From Companilactobacillus nantensis DSM 16982 (GTDB lineage Bacteria; Bacillota; Bacilli; Lactobacillales; Lactobacillaceae), in assembly GCF_001435815.1 (NCBI RefSeq), contig NZ_AZFV01000018.1, positions 1,124 to 65,123 of the forward strand: a stretch of 64,000 bases of DNA. Direction: 5' to 3'. Of the stretch, positions 27,701 through 35,824 are shown one piece after another (position 1 is the stretch's first letter; the number at the start of each line of letters is the position of its first letter). Below the pieces are notes generated by a model. The model saw only the letters and a program-made list of their open reading frames with translations. It was not told the DNA's origin and searched no databases. A program made the translations under genes and the position numbers.

Positions 27701-29838
27701 CCACCGATAGTTTTAAGTGTCTGTTCATGCTTAGCAATTCCAGATACAAACTGATTTAGAATCTTTAATGGATCTTCTGCTTTCTTTCCGTTAGTGTGAA
27801 CTAATCCAAAAGCTGTACCAATTATCTTAATAGTTCCTGCAAAAGTATCCCAAGCTCCCACAGCAATATCTTTAACAATAGTTCCTAATGAACCTGTAAT
27901 ACCTTTTAAATCATCGCTGTGTTTTCCTAAATAACTAAAGAAATCGGACACATTATCTGCTAATTGTCCGACACATTTTGCAATGCCTTTAATAGTATTC
28001 TCAAACTCTTTAGAGCTAGCAGCTTTAGCTAATCTATCACCAATTTCTGTAATAGCTGGCAATGCAGCAGTAGCAACAGTCATAGTGATTGCATCAGCAG
28101 ATTGTTTCAATCTATCTAATGCTACCTTGCCTGTTTCACTGTTCTTTTGAGCAAGTTTTCCGACATAATCATTTTTAGCTGAATCAGCTACCTTTTGATT
28201 CAATTCACCTAATTGCTTAGAGTTTTCAGCAAGAATCAAACCAGCTTGTTGACCAGTTGTACCAAATAGATCATGAAAAATGTCAGTCTTTTTGTTCTTG
28301 CCCATACCTTGAGATTTTTCACGTAACAATCCAAAGATATCAGTCATAGACTTCATATTACCTTGATTGTCAGTAAAATCCTTTGTGCTTAATCCCAATT
28401 CTTGGAGTGCTTCGGAACCACCTTTAGTTGGTGAAATCAAACTATTAATTGCTTTACGTAATCCAGTACCAGCTTTATCAGCTTCCAATCCGTTATTCGA
28501 AAGAATACCCATTGCACTAGAAGTTTCACTCAAACTAAATCCAGCTTGATGAGCAGTTGAGCCAACGTAACTCATTCCGACACCCAAGTCACTGAATCCT
28601 GTGGCAGTCATATCAGCAGCATAAGCTAAATCATTAACGGCAATCTTGGTATTCTTAACCATTCCTGATGTAGAGGTTGTACGCATACCGAAAGCTTCTA
28701 GTGTTTGAGATGATACTTTAACGACATCAGCAAAATCATCACCAGAAGCTACAGAACCTTGTAATTCTGACTTCATAGCTCCTAATGCTTGCTTGGTGTC
28801 ATACCCACGCTTTATTAAGTCTTCATAACCATCAGCAATTTCTTGTTGAGACTTACCATACTTTAAAGCATATTTCTGACCATCTTCTTGCATTTTGGAT
28901 ACGTTTTTAGTAGCCTCAGCTACTTTTTCGCCACCAGTTTCAGCCAAGTTAGTAATTTGCTTATAACTGTTTTCAAGGTCAACGGACTTCTTAGCACCAC
29001 TGACAAACATAGCCGTTACTGCTGCGCCTGCTATACCTGCTGTCATAGCCATACTCTTCAAATTGCCAATACTATTTTTTACAGATTGATTCATGTTGCC
29101 AATAGCCGTTTTAGAACTAGCAGCAGCTTGTCTAATTCCCGTGAAATGAGTTCCCATTCCACCTAGTTCAGAGCCAAGTTCACGATAACGAGTTCTACTT
29201 TTAGCAATTTCTGTACCAAGTTCATTCACACGCTTAGCCTGAGTAGCATATTCTTTAGAAGTTGCTCCAGACTTAGTTTTAACATTGTCTAGTTCACTGG
29301 CTTCCTTAGAATATAGTGAGTTGAGTTCTTGAATACGTGATTTCAGTGCCGTTCTTTCGGTCGCTGATGCCTTAATAGATTTACCTTCGGCTTGATACCT
29401 TTGAACTAATGATTCAGAAACAGCCTTAGCGCTTTCTATAGCTTGCTTTTGCTCTTTGATCCCCGTGGTATAGAGATTTAAGGTTGATTTAGCCCGCTCT
29501 TGTTGCAGAACCATGTTGTTCAATTGACGTGTAGCTGTATTAACAGTATTTGTGTATTGAGTATATTTCTGACTACCCTCTGTGGTAGTTCTATCGAGAT
29601 TACTCATTTCAGACTGTAATCTATTGATGTAGTTACGCTGTCCTTCGATAGCTCTACCTAAACCCTCGGTCTTTGCTTGATATGCTGACTGATAGTTGCC
29701 ATTGGCACGTTGGACTTGCTCATTGATTTTCCATTCAGATGTTAGAGCCTTGACTTGGTTTCTTAAAGATTGAATTGAACCCTCAGCTTGAACTGAATCA
29801 ATATGAATACCAGTGTTTAGCTCCATATCTTTTGCCAT
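24760..29838 (-). CDS. Tape measure protein with C-terminal lytic transglycosylase domain
   Basis: 1,692 aa. N-terminal coiled coils, then the TIGR01760 tape-measure core near 290-640 (ATGFSDLGVGMSYVGSTAH, TGLRKAINSLISPTKGG). Glycine-rich membrane-like stretches near 840. Residues about 1,480-1,590 form an SLT-type muramidase domain (MIERIIANESGGDPNVTNNW, STGILQYIMPTFLNYA), with Glu in NESGG as the catalytic acid. It sets tail length and opens peptidoglycan at infection. RBS AAAGGAGG precedes the ATG and overlaps the end of the frameshifted gpGT frame. Confidence 0.93.
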   Translation of the reverse strand: MAKDMELNTGIHIDSVQAEGSIQSLRNQVKALTSEWKINEQVQRANGNYQSAYQAKTEGLGRAIEGQRNYINRLQSEMSNLDRTTTEGSQKYTQYTNTVNTATRQLNNMVLQQERAKSTLNLYTTGIKEQKQAIESAKAVSESLVQRYQAEGKSIKASATERTALKSRIQELNSLYSKEASELDNVKTKSGATSKEYATQAKRVNELGTEIAKSRTRYRELGSELGGMGTHFTGIRQAAASSKTAIGNMNQSVKNSIGNLKSMAMTAGIAGAAVTAMFVSGAKKSVDLENSYKQITNLAETGGEKVAEATKNVSKMQEDGQKYALKYGKSQQEIADGYEDLIKRGYDTKQALGAMKSELQGSVASGDDFADVVKVSSQTLEAFGMRTTSTSGMVKNTKIAVNDLAYAADMTATGFSDLGVGMSYVGSTAHQAGFSLSETSSAMGILSNNGLEADKAGTGLRKAINSLISPTKGGSEALQELGLSTKDFTDNQGNMKSMTDIFGLLREKSQGMGKNKKTDIFHDLFGTTGQQAGLILAENSKQLGELNQKVADSAKNDYVGKLAQKNSETGKVALDRLKQSADAITMTVATAALPAITEIGDRLAKAASSKEFENTIKGIAKCVGQLADNVSDFFSYLGKHSDDLKGITGSLGTIVKDIAVGAWDTFAGTIKIIGTAFGLVHTNGKKAEDPLKILNQFVSGIAKHEQTLKTIGGLLAGIWVADKAANFAVKINDVTDSLDGLKKKLNHSGIEQAASEVGENAGTNINKGITSKLGSGTVGNNISELGTTWGGRLSLAMSAAIAGKDIFDSLNTKSKSKQVEGIGGAIGTTLGAGIGGILGGAPGATLGATIGDQLGKSAAPAFQKWLYHPDDPTAKKGTNKYYDQLAESAKKRADRFKSSMLTPGISADEQGQDLKQIKKAEADVKKYEALAKRAKKAKDSINSPSTKKTSTSKAIEDVATTHVSKTDIKNVKDMVPAIKDYEDALSDLKKFLKNNSPAKELSKIDKSVQGSSKKCSGIAKPIKDIGNSFKTLNSFTKSMKDDPFKALNADIPKLKKTLKDNDVAGLLNKMGKDLKKNNLASELKSMTTSIKSDTKTWNNFAKPIKTVQKAFEELNKFTKTYAKSDPFAKLNDDIQNLTDTLNKYNIGKILKAQITDANKATSNVTFDKDFKTDTDNIVDALKSFKTNFDKSWKDVWANTASDEKDALAKVVSNYSSKMNSISKKETSFTSDYLNKWSGWLTSVTSSFKSAFNSLPGLASKSLSKVISEVNKGIGGVNSVITDFGGKSLNLAKYAVGTAGTPGGNLAVVGEQGYELAYDKQNGIYPVGLKGEEVRYLGADTAILPHHLSEQFMGMVANLPHHATGKGETSKTSEDMTDYVFEHLDELKKDPVPFLKKPYFAAVSFNGNEFISRFGNALSNGFLKAIAEPFKKTLADMDFSGGGGARPAKAYGPMIKAAAAYMHQKITDFNVDMIERIIANESGGDPNVTNNWDSNAKAGHPSTGILQYIMPTFLNYAMPGHTNIHNPLDQLIALFNDATWRTDMGMGYNGKYGEWRGSASGPSGPRLMYDGGFITKPTSIIGGEAGPEVMIPLNNKMRAIQILQQAKNTIGGADETVNNTNVDTTRVESNQQQQLMMTQVMVKLLGKIADGSLATDSSNGGTSLNDISNMLDKVSLQNRKMTKFQGKGGTAFA

Positions 29839-29841
29839 GTA

Positions 29842-30479
29842 TTAACCTCCTTTCTCTAAAATTGAAGAAACACCACCCGTTTTAATAAAGTCAGTCAAAC
29901 TCATAGGACCAACATTGTTATTAGGATTATTGGACTCGCGCTTATCATCTAAGATTTCTGCAAGTACAAAAAATGGCTGAGACTCAACTGTTTCCAAGTC
30001 CCAACCTGTTTGTTGCATTATTTCTTTTTCATAATTTAAAAAGTCTTGGTAGACGGTAAACGGGTCTACTTGTTCCGTCTCCGTGGCTTTTTTGGGTCAA
30101 TGTCCTCATCATCCGATGTAATACCATGAGCAATTCGACCGGCTAGCGCTCCAGTTTCAGGACCCGTCATGTCATCAAGCATTGATACTTGTTTAGGATT
30201 TAATTTCAAAATTTCCTTAATGTAATTGATAGGAACGTTTTGTAAATCCAAAGCAGCCTTTGAAGCTGAATCAAAACTATTCATGATTTGTTCGGCAATT
30301 TCTCTATCACCCATATCTTTTGTTTCGACATTATCAGTTTCATCAGCCACAGCCATCATATGTTTATTCTTGTTACTTAAATTTGTGTAATAGGCATATG
30401 ACAATCTCATATTTTTATTACTTTTTTTGACCGTAAAGCGACGGCCGAACGCATTAATGTACACGATATCTTTAGACAT
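29842..30479 (-). CDS. Tail assembly chaperone fusion gpGT, made by -1 frameshift
   Basis: The gpG frame contains the heptamer A AAA AAG at 30093-30087, in the correct X XXY YYZ phase. A -1 slip there leaves the gpG frame and continues through ATETEQVDPFTVYQDF to a TAA at 29842, giving a fusion of about 212 aa. The extension lies exactly between gpG and tape measure, as in most siphophages. The T-domain (NYEKEIMQQTGWDLETVES) has no start of its own. Confidence 0.82.
30066..30479 (-). CDS. Tail assembly chaperone gpG
   Basis: 137 aa unshifted product: SKDIVYINAFGRRFTVKKSN at the start, helical core, basic end (PKKPRRRNK) that overlaps the slippery site. Together with gpGT it loads tail tube subunits on the tape measure protein during assembly. 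Confidence 0.82.
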   Translation of the reverse strand: MSKDIVYINAFGRRFTVKKSNKNMRLSYAYYTNLSNKNKHMMAVADETDNVETKDMGDREIAEQIMNSFDSASKAALDLQNVPINYIKEILKLNPKQVSMLDDMTGPETGALAGRIAHGITSDDEDIDPKKPRRRNK

Positions 30480-30496
30480 TGATTAAAACTTCCCTT

Positions 30497-31126
30497 CTAT
30501 TTTGTTGTATCTGTATTATTTGCTGGTTGTGATGCAGAACCATCTGTTGTTAGTGGCATTCCATAAATTAATTGTTCCCACTTACTTGAATCATAATTTG
30601 GTTCATTTTCTAAAGCTTCAAAGTATGCGAAACCATCTGAATCACGATCAGTAGCACTAAATGTAAGTTGTTCTTGATCGTACACAGTTGTATTTGTATT
30701 AGTCTTTGGAGCAACAGTAGTTAAATGGAATGTTCCTTTAACTAAAGCTAAATGAGCACCCACACTTTCGTCTGTTGCATCGTGAGAAATCATCTCAAAT
30801 ACGCAATATGGTGATTCTGTCTTCTTACCGATACCGGCAATACCACCGTCAAATGTTGCCATTCCTAAAATCTTGCGTCTAATGTCTTGTGGAATAGCAT
30901 TGGCTACAAACGCTACTGAAATAGCGCCATGTCCTTTAGAACCAGCTTTCCATTCTTGGTCTGAACCATAAATTGGTGTAATAGTTGGTGAAATATTTGA
31001 AATTGTTGCACTAACTACAGAACCCTTCTTCTTAGGTTCAACTGTAAAAATATTATCCTTATCAATTGTTTCCGTATCATCTGTGTAAATACCGATACGT
31101 GCTAATTCAAAACCTGATAATGCCAT
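30497..31126 (-). CDS. Major tail protein
   Basis: 209 aa. The N-terminus (ALSGFELARIGIYTDDTE) and the beta-rich body match the phi13/TP901-1 type major tail tube protein. It lies between the tail terminator and the chaperone, the usual place. It polymerises into the tail tube. Confidence 0.85.
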   Translation of the reverse strand: MALSGFELARIGIYTDDTETIDKDNIFTVEPKKKGSVVSATISNISPTITPIYGSDQEWKAGSKGHGAISVAFVANAIPQDIRRKILGMATFDGGIAGIGKKTESPYCVFEMISHDATDESVGAHLALVKGTFHLTTVAPKTNTNTTVYDQEQLTFSATDRDSDGFAYFEALENEPNYDSSKWEQLIYGMPLTTDGSASQPANNTDTTK

Positions 31127-31492
31127 TTAAATGACCTCCGTTTTTTCGTATTTCATAGTTCTCGTCAAAAAACCCGTATCTGGATCAACGTCCGGATACG
31201 AGTCATATTGATAAAACCAATGTTTTTCTAATTCTTGATTAATAATTAATTCAGTTCTATCTGGTAATGTTTCTCTACGATAGAATATTTGTATTTCGAT
31301 TTGACTATCCTTAGTAGTGCTAATATCACTTGCACGACCAGAATAAACACTACTAATTTCAGTAATAAGTACAGTCGTCTCATCAACTTCGGTATAGTCT
31401 TGCGGAATATTTTGAGTAAAAAAATAGGACGGGTTAATTTCTAACTCATCCGCTCGTTTTAACAAAATATCCTTAACTTGTTTTGCAATCAT
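31127..31492 (-). CDS. Tail terminator-type protein (DUF806)
   Basis: 121 aa. MIAKQVKDILLKRADEL and QIEIQIFYRRE fit the DUF806 family found just before the major tail protein in Gram-positive siphophages. Likely caps the tail end for head joining. Confidence 0.75.
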   Translation of the reverse strand: MIAKQVKDILLKRADELEINPSYFFTQNIPQDYTEVDETTVLITEISSVYSGRASDISTTKDSQIEIQIFYRRETLPDRTELIINQELEKHWFYQYDSYPDVDPDTGFLTRTMKYEKTEVI

Positions 31493-31493
31493 G

Positions 31494-31928
31494 TTAGTCT
31501 CCTAACATTTCTTTATATTTTTTAACCTCTGCTGCTAATATTAAAGTCTTAGTTTCATTGATTGTTCGTTCTTGAAAGTGCAATCCCGGAACATATTTAG
31601 TGGTATGTTCTCTGGAACCTTTACCACCATGAGCCATATAACCGTCGTTTAAAAATCTAGCTAAATAACCATAATGACCGGTTGTATTTTTAAAGCCAAC
31701 ATAGGTTGCACCATCGATACCCTTATATTTAAGACTGATATCATCTGCCAACTTAATATTCGACCTGCGTGAATGTGGACCCTTGTGTAAACTATTGTTC
31801 AAGTTATTTCTAAGGCTTTCCTTATATACTTCTGCACCAGCTTTAGTCATAGCTTTTTTCTGGTTAGGAGTAAGGGATAGACTGGATAATTCTCTGTCTA
31901 ATTTTTCTAAACCTTCAAGAAATTCCAA
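31494..31928 (-). CDS. HK97 gp10-like head-tail joining protein
   Basis: 144 aa, with GLEKLDRELSSLSLT at the start and FNDGYMAHGG / GLHFQERTINETK at the end, typical of the HK97 gp10 family. Overlaps the previous gene by 14 bp. Confidence 0.8.
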   Translation of the reverse strand: MEFLEGLEKLDRELSSLSLTPNQKKAMTKAGAEVYKESLRNNLNNSLHKGPHSRRSNIKLADDISLKYKGIDGATYVGFKNTTGHYGYLARFLNDGYMAHGGKGSREHTTKYVPGLHFQERTINETKTLILAAEVKKYKEMLGD

Positions 31929-32277
31929 TTTTATCTACCTTTTTTAAAGTTATTAAGTCAAATGAGCGTGGTGAATCATCAAAGTCTGGGGAACTACCAG
32001 CTAATTGATACAGCTGGTCTTTAAAACGTGCGTATTTAACGTCCTTTAATCCATCGGATTGATGTCTAATGATAAGAACTAAATCAAATGAATTTGGCGA
32101 ACCCAATAATGTTATTTGTTGTGTCATCGACATTGTATAAATACCACACCAAAGACTTCTTATTTCTTCAAAGTCAGGTCTATTAGTTCCTTGCGGAGTT
32201 TCTACAAATCCCGCCTTACCTAAACTAACTCGATATTTCAATCTACTAGGATTGATATTCTGAACCATTAGCCTCAC
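31915..32277 (-). CDS. Head closure / head-tail adaptor protein
   Basis: 120 aa of the SPP1 gp16-like adaptor group (INPSRLKYRVSLGKAG... SLWCGIYTMSMTQQ). GTG at 32277 or ATG at 32268 may start it; the ATG lies only 3 nt after GAGG. Overlaps the connector gene by 32 bp. Confidence 0.72.
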   Translation of the reverse strand: MRLMVQNINPSRLKYRVSLGKAGFVETPQGTNRPDFEEIRSLWCGIYTMSMTQQITLLGSPNSFDLVLIIRHQSDGLKDVKYARFKDQLYQLAGSSPDFDDSPRSFDLITLKKVDKIGIS

Positions 32278-32599
32278 GTCTTTCTTTTTCTTTTAAATAC
32301 TTACCTCGCAATTGAGCAATAATTGAACCATTGTTCATATCAACATTGTTTACACGTCCAGTCATTCCCGATGACCTAAATGTGTAATATGAACTGGCTA
32401 AGGCGATAACAGCAATTTCATACGAGCTTTTAACATTTGCAAGATCATAAAATCCCTTCATCAAATCATCATCATTACCAACAGCACCTTTAATATAATT
32501 TTCAGCAGCAGTCAAGTTACGATTCAAAATCGTGTCGTCTTCTGTATCATCGGCATCAATCCTTAAACTAAGCTTCAAATCACCTAATAAACTAGCCAT
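32246..32599 (-). CDS. Head-tail connector (gp6-like)
   Basis: 117 aa, helical, of the Phage_connect_1/gp6 type (LLGDLKLSLRIDADDTEDD... AENYIKGAVG). Joins the portal ring to the tail adaptor. It begins 3 bp after the capsid gene. Confidence 0.8.
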   Translation of the reverse strand: MASLLGDLKLSLRIDADDTEDDTILNRNLTAAENYIKGAVGNDDDLMKGFYDLANVKSSYEIAVIALASSYYTFRSSGMTGRVNNVDMNNGSIIAQLRGKYLKEKERREANGSEYQS

Positions 32600-32601
32600 G
32601 A

Positions 32602-33828
32602 CTACTTACCAGCAGTTACGGTTGATGTATCAGCAGCAGTAGCAGTCTTAGTATCCACAGTTAGGAAATAGCCAGCATTTTCATCTGCTTTAACGATGTC
32701 GTAACGAGTACCAACTTGTAGATATTGACCATAAATACGATCATCAACCCAGCGAGCTGTGATTTGAGCACGATCAGCATAGAAAATAGCACGGTTTAAA
32801 TCACCGATGAATGCATGTGCATCACCTTTAGCGCCGAATGAACTATCGTCAATCTTAAATACAGGGATACCTAAAATGGATGTGCCAGAAGCAGATTTAA
32901 CATCAGTTTGTAGCAAGTAACGACCATTCCCATCTTTTAATGTGTCTAACCATTGATAGAATGAACCAGTGGCAACAATTGAACGATTGTAGGCTTGGTC
33001 CAAATCAATATTATTAATATGTTTCAAGTCATCGAGTGTCTTAATTGTTAGTGGTGCAAATGATTCAAAAATTGCTGCAATATCTGCATTTGTTGTATTA
33101 ACTTTTTGTTCATTGGCATCATTTACTAAAAATGGAATCAAATCTACGGCTGAATCATCAATTGATTCTTGTGATACTGGTTCAGCTCCACGTCTTGTTT
33201 CAACAGCAAACTTAACATCTGTAAAGTTTGGTTTAGCAAGTTCAGGGTTTTCTTCCAATTCAGCAACTGTGTTTAACTTAGCAGTAGCCTTTTTACGAAT
33301 TGGATATGAACCTGTGGCAGTAGCAACAGACTTGTGATTTACAAATTTTCCTAAATCAACAACTGTTTTAACTTCATCTTGAGGAATGTATGAAATTGCA
33401 GTTGGAATAGTTGGTTTAACATCGGCTGACTTAATACCATCTAGTGCGTCACGTGTAAGTTCACTTGGAATAATTAGATCCTTGTCTTTACCTTCTGTGA
33501 ATTGAAGTTTGTCTGAACGAACTGTACCGCCTGAATGTAGATAATTATTTACAGCTGAACGCATTTCTTTCAATGGGTCCTTATCTTCAGTTACCTTAGA
33601 ACGCTTAGCACCTTGTTCCGGAAACTTCTTAGAGCGGTCCTCCTTATCCTCATCGTCATCCTTTAGTTCGTTAGACAAGTTCTCTAAGTCTTGTGTTTGT
33701 TTAAAGCTTCTAACTAAATCCTTAAGAATATTGACCTTTTTATCCTTATCTTCTTGTTTATTATCGTTTGAACGAATAAATTCTTTAGCTTCGTCAATTT
33801 CTTTACGAAGTTCTTCTTTAGTTTTCAT
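32602..33828 (-). CDS. Major capsid protein, HK97 fold
   Basis: 408 aa. A charged helical scaffold (delta) domain fills the first 110 residues (EELRKEIDEAKEF to KDPLKEMRSAV). The HK97 capsid domain follows (DLIIPSELTRDALDGIK, KFAVETRRGAEPVSQESI, ILGIPVFKIDDSSFG). The delta domain should be removed by the neighbouring protease, perhaps near GGTVRSDKLQF. It overlaps the protease gene by 11 bp. Confidence 0.93.
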   Translation of the reverse strand: MKTKEELRKEIDEAKEFIRSNDNKQEDKDKKVNILKDLVRSFKQTQDLENLSNELKDDDEDKEDRSKKFPEQGAKRSKVTEDKDPLKEMRSAVNNYLHSGGTVRSDKLQFTEGKDKDLIIPSELTRDALDGIKSADVKPTIPTAISYIPQDEVKTVVDLGKFVNHKSVATATGSYPIRKKATAKLNTVAELEENPELAKPNFTDVKFAVETRRGAEPVSQESIDDSAVDLIPFLVNDANEQKVNTTNADIAAIFESFAPLTIKTLDDLKHINNIDLDQAYNRSIVATGSFYQWLDTLKDGNGRYLLQTDVKSASGTSILGIPVFKIDDSSFGAKGDAHAFIGDLNRAIFYADRAQITARWVDDRIYGQYLQVGTRYDIVKADENAGYFLTVDTKTATAADTSTVTAGK

Positions 33829-34423
33829 ATAAATCTATCTCCATTTCTAATAGTTCTAACTCGTTAATGTTGTTAGACGTTTCTTTATTATTTTTCTTGC
33901 TCTCAAACTCTGATAGAGACCGCTTTGATACTGATGTTTCTTTATATGCAGGCATAGGGGTGATTGATAGTTCAAATAGGTCCCCTATCTGCGTAATATG
34001 GCGTGTGGCTGTATCTTTGTCTAAATCAGACCAATCATCGCCATCAATTGTGAAACCGAAACTACATCCCTTTAAGTTGCCATTTCTAACGTTCTCAGAA
34101 ACATCATTTCCAAGCGTTGTTTTAGGAATTTGAGCATTAAAAAACAGCCCTCTATCATCAACTTGTAATGACAAAGTGCTGCTATCTGCTCTTGCTAAAA
34201 TGTTATCCATATTATGGTTATAAAGTAGTTGTACATTGCTCATGTCCACATTGCTTAATGCTGAACGGTCAACGTACTCAATAAATCCGCCTAGATTTTC
34301 ACTAGGTTGGTCAAAAACGATTGCATACCCAGATAATGTATTATAATCATCATCTTCTGAACGTTTTTCAAGTTTGAAATCACTATTATTGATTGCTCTT
34401 TGTTCCACTGTCTTCTTCGTCAT
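33818..34423 (-). CDS. HK97-type prohead protease
   Basis: 201 aa. The start at ATG 34423 follows AGGAGGTGAT; the longer GTG start at 34435 covers that RBS. Shows SGYAIVFDQPSE, the catalytic-region His in LYNHNMDNILAR and the Ser in LKGCSFGFTI. Cuts the capsid scaffold region. Overlaps the portal gene by 38 bp. Confidence 0.88.
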   Translation of the reverse strand: MTKKTVEQRAINNSDFKLEKRSEDDDYNTLSGYAIVFDQPSENLGGFIEYVDRSALSNVDMSNVQLLYNHNMDNILARADSSTLSLQVDDRGLFFNAQIPKTTLGNDVSENVRNGNLKGCSFGFTIDGDDWSDLDKDTATRHITQIGDLFELSITPMPAYKETSVSKRSLSEFESKKNNKETSNNINELELLEMEIDLYEN

Positions 34424-35591
34424 TTGTATTATCACCTCCTTTCAATTTAATAGAACTGCCTTGATACGGTATATCTCCAGAAACAATGTCTTCTTTAGTC
34501 AATAAGTCTGAGTTACTACGAAGTAAAATCTTTTGAGCTGTCTTATAGCCGATAACACGATCAGTAACAAGTCCCCTAACTCGCTTTTCTACTTGTTGCC
34601 CATCAATATCAGAAATAGCATTGATATCATAATCAATTTCACCGTTTAATTTATTCTTAAACTCTGAAACGACGCCTCTAATATATCGACCGATTGTTTG
34701 AGCATATTGGATAGCAACCATTTCAATATTCGAATGCTCTGATTCACTGCCTAAATAGTCCTGTGGGACGCCGTAAACCTTTGCTATTTGGTCACCGGTC
34801 CAATCCGTGGATGTTAATAGTTTTGAAATATCGCGATTAACTTCTAATGCCTGGTAATCTTCCAAGTCATCAAGTACAACGATATGACCATTCTCAGCTT
34901 GATGTTCAAATGCCTTTCGGACGCTATCTTTAGTTTCGCCTTCTAGCAATCCGCCTTTATTGATTTTCAGCAAACCGGTAATGTTAAGACCATTTTTCAT
35001 TGCTCCTAAAGCTAGTGACTTATTAGCATCTTGTAATTGAAGCTCTTTAGTCAATGCTCTAAGCGGTGATACACCAATCAATCCACCATCTAAAGACATA
35101 GTTTTTAAATGGATAATTTGACTTGCTGGGACATTTTTCATATCAATCTCTTCAGTATCAGGAAAATTAATATCATAAGTTAATTGAGTTCCATCGGCTG
35201 ACTTATAGATATCTACTTGAGATGGCTTTAAGTATTCTAAGTGGTCACTTCTTCCTGACTTATCACCCCAAACTAATGCATAGGCATTACCAGACAGCAA
35301 CATCTGCGCGTACATTGAACGCCAGAATGCAAAGCTATTAGTAAGCTGACTAGGATTAGTTAAAACCTTATTTGTATATTGATTAGTAGTTTTAAAATGC
35401 ACACTAGCCATGTCCTCGGCTAACTTATTGACCACTGCATAAATATCAGAATATTTAAGTGCTTCGTGTGCTGAAATAAAATCAGAGTTAAAAACAATCT
35501 TATTGTCTTTAATCGAATAACCTAATCCTGTATATCCACTTCCTAGCGATGTATAAGGCTTTGAAGACGGTCTTAATGATCTAAAAATCAT
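34386..35591 (-). CDS. Portal protein (HK97 family)
   Basis: 401 aa, with the family marks FWRSMYAQMLLSGNAYALV, GLIGVSPLRALTKEL and KVYGVPQDYLG. Forms the dodecameric DNA gate of the capsid. RBS AGGAGG. Charged tail (DNTNDEEDSGTKSNQ). Confidence 0.92.
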   Translation of the reverse strand: MIFRSLRPSSKPYTSLGSGYTGLGYSIKDNKIVFNSDFISAHEALKYSDIYAVVNKLAEDMASVHFKTTNQYTNKVLTNPSQLTNSFAFWRSMYAQMLLSGNAYALVWGDKSGRSDHLEYLKPSQVDIYKSADGTQLTYDINFPDTEEIDMKNVPASQIIHLKTMSLDGGLIGVSPLRALTKELQLQDANKSLALGAMKNGLNITGLLKINKGGLLEGETKDSVRKAFEHQAENGHIVVLDDLEDYQALEVNRDISKLLTSTDWTGDQIAKVYGVPQDYLGSESEHSNIEMVAIQYAQTIGRYIRGVVSEFKNKLNGEIDYDINAISDIDGQQVEKRVRGLVTDRVIGYKTAQKILLRSNSDLLTKEDIVSGDIPYQGSSIKLKGGDNTNDEEDSGTKSNQ

Positions 35592-35618
35592 ATATTCACC
35601 TCCTTTCTATTCAGGCGG

Positions 35619-35813
35619 TTATTTGGTGGGTTTATTAAGAATCAACGCTACTAAAATTAAAGTGACACCAACTACATAATTACCTACTGTCACTCCAAAA
35701 TGATATGTAGTCACATCAATTACAATCAATGCCAATAAAAAAAGCACTGTATCTAAGTTAATTAGAAGCCAGTGCTTAAAACTATTAAATTTTATTACTA
35801 AATTTTTAACCAT
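35619..35813 (-). CDS. Small membrane protein between TerL and portal (DUF1056-like)
   Basis: 64 aa with two hydrophobic helices (TVLFLLALIVIDVTTYHF; VGNYVVGVTLILVALIL). Genes like this sit between terminase and portal in many lactobacillus and lactococcus phages. Role unknown. Confidence 0.65.
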   Translation of the reverse strand: MVKNLVIKFNSFKHWLLINLDTVLFLLALIVIDVTTYHFGVTVGNYVVGVTLILVALILNKPTK

Positions 35814-35824
35814 TGGTCTCCCTT

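Noticed and set aside
33113-33337. Plus-strand frames inside the capsid, protease, terminase and tape measure genes
   Set aside because: They lie opposite well-supported structural genes and have no RBS or recognisable product.
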